A stretch of DNA of 9,187 nucleotides from Porphyrobacter sp. (lineage in GTDB: Bacteria; Pseudomonadota; Alphaproteobacteria; Sphingomonadales; Sphingomonadaceae), in assembly GCA_014359685.1 (NCBI GenBank), contig JACIYY010000161.1:1-9187 (forward strand), in the 5' to 3' direction. Shown here one piece after another: positions 5,333-9,187 of this stretch. Numbering within the stretch: the stretch's first letter is position 1; each line of letters begins with the position of its first letter. The notes beneath the pieces were generated by a model. It was not told the origin of the DNA. It searched no databases and worked only from the letters and a program-made list of their open reading frames with translations. The position numbers were made by a program, and so were the translations under genes.

Positions 5333-6540
5333 TACAGCCCGGCCCTGCCGAACGCCTGATCGAGATCGGCGATCAGGTCGTCGGGATGCTCAAGCCCGAC
5401 ATTGAGGCGCAGCATCCCGTCCTCCACCCCTGCCTCGGCACGGCCTGCGGGCCCCATATTGTGGTGGGTGGTGGTCGCAGGGTGGCACATCAGCGACTTG
5501 GCATCGCCGATATTGTTGGAGATGTCGATCAGTTCCAGCGCGTTCAGCAGCGCCCATGCCTGCTCTCGCCCGCCATCCAGGAAGAAGGCGAAGATCGGCC
5601 CGGCGGCGTCCATCTGGCTCATCGCCAGAGCGTGCTGCGGATGGCTGGGGAGGCCGGGATGGAGCACGCGCACCCCCCGGCTCTCGATGAAGCGGGCGAC
5701 GGCCAGCGCGTTGTCGCTCTGGCGGCGGGCGCGCAGGTCGAGCGTTTCGAGCCCCTTCAGCACCACCCACGCGTTGAACGGGGCCAGGATCGGCCCGGTG
5801 TTGCGCTGGAACGGAAGCAGCGTCTCGGTGATCCATTGTTCGCTGGCGCACAAAGCCCCGGCGAGCACCCGGCCCTGCCCGTCCATCAGCTTGGTCGCCG
5901 AATAGGCGACGATGTCGGCGCCATGTTCGAGCGGCCGCTGGAGCGCGGCGGTGGCGAAGGCATTGTCGACCAGGGTAACGATGCCGTGAGCGCGGGCAAG
6001 GCTACAGACATGGCGCAGATCGACGATGTCCATCGTCGGATTGGCGGGGGTTTCGAAGAAGAACATCTTCGTGTTGGGGCGGATCGCCGCCTCCCACGCG
6101 GCATTGTCGCGGGCATCGACGATGCTGGTCTCGATCCCGTAGCGGGGCAGCAAATTGTCGACGATCCAGCGGCACGAGCCGAACGCGGCGCGCCCGGCCA
6201 CCAGATGATCGCCGGCCGACAGGTGGCTGAGCAGCGCCGCGCTCATCGCGGCCATGCCGGTGGCCTGGACGCGGCACGCCTCGGCCCCTTCGAGCGCGGC
6301 GATCCGCTCCTCCAGCATCGCCGTGGTCGGGTTCTGCATGCGCGCATAGACCATGCCGTCCGCCTCCCCGGCGAAGCGGGCGGCGACGGTTTCGGCATCG
6401 TCGTAGGTGAAGCCTGAAGTCAGGAACAGCGCCTCCGACGTCTCGCCATGTTCGGAACGCCAGGTGCCGGCGCGCACGGCCCGGGTCTCAGGGTGCCAGC
6501 GGGCGGTCAGCGAGCGGTCGGTTCCGGCGGTCTTCTTCAT
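5332..6540 (-). CDS. metZ: O-succinylhomoserine sulfhydrylase (MetZ)
   Basis: A 402-residue PLP enzyme of the Cys/Met metabolism family, at the usual family length. It should convert O-succinyl-L-homoserine and sulfide to L-homocysteine and succinate, giving direct sulfhydrylation in cytoplasmic methionine synthesis. PLP features are visible. Tyr65 and Arg67 (VYARMQNPT) bind the phosphate of the neighbouring subunit. ATGMAA (93-98) stacks on the ring. Asp192 (LVDNAFAT) contacts the ring nitrogen. Lys217 in YSATKLMDGQGRVLAG forms the Schiff base. The DGQGR after the lysine favours MetZ over cystathionine gamma-synthase or MetY, though substrate choice within this family is not certain from sequence. 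The ATG at 6540 (MKKTAGTD) gives a family-like N-terminus; an ATG at 6579 would run into the palindrome in the divergent promoter region. It is divergent from the PMT gene, 86 bases away. I see no SAM riboswitch upstream. Confidence 0.95.
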   Translation of the reverse strand: MKKTAGTDRSLTARWHPETRAVRAGTWRSEHGETSEALFLTSGFTYDDAETVAARFAGEADGMVYARMQNPTTAMLEERIAALEGAEACRVQATGMAAMSAALLSHLSAGDHLVAGRAAFGSCRWIVDNLLPRYGIETSIVDARDNAAWEAAIRPNTKMFFFETPANPTMDIVDLRHVCSLARAHGIVTLVDNAFATAALQRPLEHGADIVAYSATKLMDGQGRVLAGALCASEQWITETLLPFQRNTGPILAPFNAWVVLKGLETLDLRARRQSDNALAVARFIESRGVRVLHPGLPSHPQHALAMSQMDAAGPIFAFFLDGGREQAWALLNALELIDISNNIGDAKSLMCHPATTTHHNMGPAGRAEAGVEDGMLRLNVGLEHPDDLIADLDQAFGRAGL

Positions 6541-6564
6541 GATGGCAGGCCGCTTACGGGGCGA

Positions 6565-6606
6565 GGCGGGGCGGGGCAAGCGCCGGCTTGCCCGATCGGC
6601 CCCGCC
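6565..6606. promoter_or_regulatory. large imperfect palindrome in the metZ / PMT divergent promoter region
   Basis: Inner arms GGGCAAGC (6574-6581) and GCTTGCCC (6586-6593) are perfect around a 4-base centre. Outer arms GGCGGGGC (6565-6572) and GCCCCGCC (6599-6606) extend the symmetry across a 1-base and a 5-base offset, for 16 paired positions. It covers half of the 86 bases between two divergent starts, suiting a shared operator. As RNA it would be a strong hairpin in either 5' leader. The regulator is unknown. Confidence 0.45.
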
Positions 6607-6626
6607 CGCCTATCCGCGCCGGCGCC

Positions 6627-7934
6627 ATGAGCCCGCCGCCCGTCCATCCGCGCGACCCCACCGGCTGGACGGCGCTGTTCGCGCTCGGCTTCGCTGGCCT
6701 GTTGGCGGTGCGGCTGACGATCCCCTCCCAGCCCTTTTTCGACGAGGTCCATTATCTGCCGGCGGCGCGCGCCATCCTGGCGCTGAGCCATCCGGCCAAT
6801 CCCGAGCATCCGCCGCTGGGCAAGCAGCTGATCGCGTTGGGCATGGCGGTGCTGGGCGACAATCCGCTGGGCTGGCGGATCATGCCGGCGGCCTCCGGGG
6901 TGCTGGCGCTGGTGAGCGCGATGCGGGCGCTGTGGTTCGCCACCGGATCGCGCTTCGCCAGCCTCGCCGGCGGGGCGCTGCTGGTGACCGCCTTCCCGCT
7001 GCTGGTGCAGGCGCGGATCGCGATGCTCGACATCTTCATGGTGGCTTTCGTGATGCTGGCGCTGTGGATGTGCGCCGCCGCCTGCCGCGAGGCGGAGACC
7101 GGGCGCTGGCGGCTGGCTATCGCCGGCGTGGCGCTGGGCGCGGCGATGGCGGCGAAGTGGAACGCGGTGCCGGTCGCGATGCTGCCCGGCCTCGCCTTCC
7201 TGGCGGTGCGGCTGCGCCATGCCGGCTGGCAGGCGCTGACCACCCGGCGCGGTCCGCCGGTCGCGGGGATCACGCTCGCCGAGGCGGCGCTGTGGCTGGG
7301 GCTGGTGCCGGTCGCCACCTATGCGCTGAGCTATTGGCCGCTGTTCTTCTACGCCCGCGACGCGATCGCCGCGGACGGGCTGATCGAATGGCACCGGCGG
7401 ATGCTGGCATTGCAGGAAACCCCGCTGCACCCCCACCCCTATCAGAGCCACTGGTACGAATGGGTGATCGACTGGCGGCCGATCTGGTATCTCTACGAGC
7501 CGGTCGACGGCGCGCAGCGCGGGGTGCTGCTGGTCGGCAATCCGCTGGTGATGCTGGCCGGGCTGCCGGCGCTGGCCTGGTGCGGCTGGGCCGGGCTGAG
7601 AGGAACGCTCGCCTGGGTGCGCGGGCGGGCAGCGAACCGGTATTGGGCGCATCTGGCGGTCGCGGTGCTCTATGCCGCCAGCCTGGGGCTGTGGATCGTC
7701 GCGGCCAAGAACGTGCAGTTCTATTACCATTACATCCTGCCCAGCTGCTTTCTGGTGGCGGCGCTGGCGCTGGCGCTCGATGCGCTGTGGCAGCGCGGCT
7801 GGCGGGTGGTGCCGCTGGCGGTGCTGGCGGGATCGGGCGTGCTGTTCGCGGTGTTCTGGCCGATCCTGACCGCCGCGCCGCTCGACGGACCGGACGCGTT
7901 CGCGCGCTGGACCTGGCTGGATAGCTGGCGCTAG
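6627..7934 (+). CDS. PMT-family (GT39) phospholipid-dependent membrane glycosyltransferase
   Basis: A 435-residue polytopic protein with about nine or more hydrophobic segments. Protein O-mannosyltransferase hallmarks appear in order: the acidic pair Asp39-Glu40 in the first periplasmic loop (FFDEVHYLPAARAI), HPPLGK (61-66), ARIAMLDIFM (129-138), AAKWNAV (175-181), and the C-terminal PMT block HPYQSHWYEWVIDWRPIWYL (from 270). These enzymes move a sugar from a polyprenyl-phosphate donor to an acceptor outside the inner membrane; in fungi and actinobacteria that is mannose to Ser/Thr of secreted proteins (known). Here the acceptor could be protein, LPS or another glycan. The ATG at 6627 is preferred over a TTG at 6588, which lies inside the palindrome. 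It is the only plus-strand gene and ends 16 bases before the convergent GT2-GtrA gene, which could make its donor (inference). Confidence 0.9.
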   Translation: MSPPPVHPRDPTGWTALFALGFAGLLAVRLTIPSQPFFDEVHYLPAARAILALSHPANPEHPPLGKQLIALGMAVLGDNPLGWRIMPAASGVLALVSAMRALWFATGSRFASLAGGALLVTAFPLLVQARIAMLDIFMVAFVMLALWMCAAACREAETGRWRLAIAGVALGAAMAAKWNAVPVAMLPGLAFLAVRLRHAGWQALTTRRGPPVAGITLAEAALWLGLVPVATYALSYWPLFFYARDAIAADGLIEWHRRMLALQETPLHPHPYQSHWYEWVIDWRPIWYLYEPVDGAQRGVLLVGNPLVMLAGLPALAWCGWAGLRGTLAWVRGRAANRYWAHLAVAVLYAASLGLWIVAAKNVQFYYHYILPSCFLVAALALALDALWQRGWRVVPLAVLAGSGVLFAVFWPILTAAPLDGPDAFARWTWLDSWR

Positions 7935-7954
7935 GGCTCAATAGCTGGCGCTAG
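7921..7954. repeat. 14-base direct repeat with 20-base period at a convergent gene junction
   Basis: ATAGCTGGCGCTAG occurs at 7921-7934 and again, unchanged, at 7941-7954, with six bases between. The CTAG of the first copy holds the PMT stop (TAG, 7932-7934). The CTAG of the second holds the opposite-strand GT2-GtrA stop (7951-7953). It looks like a local tandem duplication. Confidence 0.9.
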
Positions 7955-9132
7955 CGGAACCGGCCCCAGACGAAGCGGCTGGACAGGGCGAAGTTCCACA
8001 CCGATCCGATCGCGATGCCGGCCAAGGCGGCGGCATATTCGTGGACCCCGAAGCGCACCAGCAGCGCCGCCGCGCCGACATTGGCGAGCAGCCCGACCGA
8101 GCAGGCGGCAGCGAAGCGCAGCCAGCCGCGCAGCAGCGCGCCGGCCCCGCGCAGCCGCTGGTCGGCATAGGTGAGCGCATTGTTGAGCGCGAAATTGAAG
8201 CTCATCGCCACAACCGCCGCCACCGCCTGCCCGATCTCGAAGCCGGTGACCGGCCGGGCGAAGCTGCCGCCAAACAGCGTCAGGAACGCGCTCAGCACCG
8301 CCATATGGACGATCACCCCCAGCCCGCCGATCGTGGCGAACAGGGCAAAGCGGGTCGGCACGATGCGCCCCAGCCAGCGATCGTAGAGGCCGACCAGAAA
8401 CTCGAACACCACGATGCGGTCGAGCTTGCTGTGCCCTTGCGCCCGGCCGGTGAAGGCGAGCGGAAACTCGCGCACAAGCAGCGGCGTGTCGGCGGTGGCG
8501 AGGATGTCGAGCAGCACCTTGAAGCCGATCCCCGACAGGCGGTGCGCCTCGCGCCGGACGATCGCTGTGGGGAGCATGAAATATCCGCTCATCGGATCGC
8601 TCAGCGCCACCCCGGTCAGCCTGCGGGCAAGCGCATTGGCGAGCGCGGAGGCGCGTTCGCGGCGCGGGCTGTTCCACTGCGCGGTGCTGGCGCCGGGCGC
8701 GAAGCGGGATGCGACCGCAAGCTCGCATTCGCCGGCCCGGATCGCCGCCAGCATCGCCGGCAGCAGCGCCGGGTCATGCTGATGGTCGGCATCCATCACC
8801 GCCACTACCGGCGCGGCAGTCGCGCACATCCCCTCGATCGCCGCGCTGGCGAGGCCGCGCCGGCCGATGCGCTGGATCACCCGCAGGCGCGGATCGGCGA
8901 GCGACAGGCGGCGCGCCTCGTCCGCCGTGCCGTCGCAGCTGTCATCGTCGACCACGATCGCCTCCCACCCGATGCCGGTCAGCGCGCGGTCGAGCCGGGC
9001 GAGCAGCGGGGCGAGATTGGCGCGTTCGTTGAGGGTCGGGAGGATCACGGCCAGTTCGAGCGGGCGGGCCGGGGCATGGTCGGGAGCCCGCTCCGCCGGC
9101 CCGCAGCCGGTCCCCCGCCCGGTGGCGGGCAA
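7951..9132 (-). CDS. GT2 polyprenyl-phosphate sugar (mannose/glucose) synthase fused to a GtrA membrane domain
   Basis: A 393-residue two-domain protein (numbering from the TTG at 9132). Residues about 25-250 are a DPM1/polyprenol-monophosphomannose-synthase-like GT2 domain: AVILPTLNE (28-36), nucleotide-binding VVDDDSCDGTAD (60-71), metal-site VMDADHQHDP (112-121), VASRF (140-144), SDPMSGYFML (178-187) and GRAQGHSKL (229-237). Residues about 261-390 form a four-helix GtrA domain (RFALFATIGG to SSRFVWG), a family linked to flipping or using lipid-linked sugars in O-antigen modification. It should transfer a sugar from GDP- or UDP-sugar to undecaprenyl phosphate; the sugar cannot be read from the sequence. 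The start is uncertain. No in-frame ATG follows the upstream stop, so I use the TTG just after it. An ATG at 9183 overlapping the upstream gene, or a GTG at 9051, are alternatives. It is convergent with the PMT gene. Confidence 0.93.
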   Translation of the reverse strand: MPATGRGTGCGPAERAPDHAPARPLELAVILPTLNERANLAPLLARLDRALTGIGWEAIVVDDDSCDGTADEARRLSLADPRLRVIQRIGRRGLASAAIEGMCATAAPVVAVMDADHQHDPALLPAMLAAIRAGECELAVASRFAPGASTAQWNSPRRERASALANALARRLTGVALSDPMSGYFMLPTAIVRREAHRLSGIGFKVLLDILATADTPLLVREFPLAFTGRAQGHSKLDRIVVFEFLVGLYDRWLGRIVPTRFALFATIGGLGVIVHMAVLSAFLTLFGGSFARPVTGFEIGQAVAAVVAMSFNFALNNALTYADQRLRGAGALLRGWLRFAAACSVGLLANVGAAALLVRFGVHEYAAALAGIAIGSVWNFALSSRFVWGRFR

Positions 9133-9136
9133 AATG

Positions 9137-9187
9137 TCAGAGGTGGGCAAGCACCGCGTCCGCGATCTCGGCGGTGCCGGCATCGCC
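9137..9187 (-). CDS. leuB: 3' end of an upstream gene, probably 3-isopropylmalate dehydrogenase (LeuB)
   Basis: The last 16 codons and a TGA stop are visible, reading GDAGTAEIADAVLAHL. This resembles the LeuB C-terminus, which commonly ends in a GT-x-E-(M/I)-x-DAVL-A-x-L pattern. LeuB is the NAD-dependent decarboxylating dehydrogenase of leucine synthesis. The frame is open to the right edge, so it is cut at its 5' side. The GT2-GtrA gene begins directly after it and may be translationally coupled. With 16 residues the identity is a pattern judgement; a gene end is well supported, the name less so. Confidence 0.5.
   Translation of the reverse strand, partial: GDAGTAEIADAVLAHL

Noticed and set aside
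5386..6417. Open plus-strand frame of 343 codons opposite metZ.
   Set aside because: It mirrors the metZ codons and has no recognisable domain.
6541..6626. SAM-II or other SAM riboswitch upstream of metZ, as found before methionine genes in some alphaproteobacteria.
   Set aside because: The 86-base region lacks the A/U-rich pseudoknot segments of SAM-II; it is a G/C palindrome instead.
6407..7924. Alternative plus-strand and minus-strand frames across the PMT gene.
   Set aside because: Only the frame from 6627 gives membrane helices and PMT motifs; the others are Arg/Gly/Gln-rich noise.

Overview
The window is about 70% GC. It is densely coded, mostly on the minus strand, with strong G/C preference at third codon positions and short intergenic gaps. 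The gene content is a MetZ-type O-succinylhomoserine sulfhydrylase, ApaG, a PAS-PAS-HWE histidine kinase, a GcvA-like LysR regulator and a LuxR-type regulator with a C-terminal membrane anchor. With the codon use, this points to an alphaproteobacterium, most likely Sphingomonadales (Sphingomonas, Novosphingobium or Erythrobacter-like). That placement is inference from gene families, not a measured similarity. I see no RNA genes, insertion sequences, integrase, CRISPR array or base-composition break, so this looks like ordinary chromosome.

Left block (1-2136, minus strand): a likely four-gene operon. It runs from a 181-residue regulator with an N-terminal LuxR/GerE helix-turn-helix and one C-terminal membrane helix, through a 131-residue helical protein of unknown function and a roughly 157-residue multi-span membrane protein, to a MarR-like winged-helix regulator cut by the left edge. 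The gaps are 60, 40 and 16 bases.

Middle block (2372-6540, minus strand): metZ, an orphan two-PAS HWE histidine kinase, apaG and a LysR regulator, in transcription order. The gaps are about 165, 74 and 114 bases, and several hold G/C-rich hairpins, so it may be several transcription units. MetZ makes homocysteine for methionine synthesis. ApaG is a small conserved protein of unclear biochemical role. The kinase reads an unknown signal through its PAS domains.

Right block (6627-9187): a PMT-family (GT39) membrane glycosyltransferase on the plus strand is divergent from metZ across 86 bases that hold a strong palindrome. It converges tail to tail on a GT2 polyprenyl-phosphate sugar synthase fused to a GtrA membrane domain. 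Together these two look like a lipid-linked sugar module: the GT2-GtrA protein charges a polyprenyl phosphate with a sugar and may help flip it, and the PMT protein uses that donor on the periplasmic side. A 20-base duplication separates their stop codons. At the right edge a 16-codon gene tail resembles the C-terminus of LeuB.

No gene-free stretch exceeds 300 bases. The longest is 2137-2371, which holds one inverted repeat and otherwise nothing I can name.
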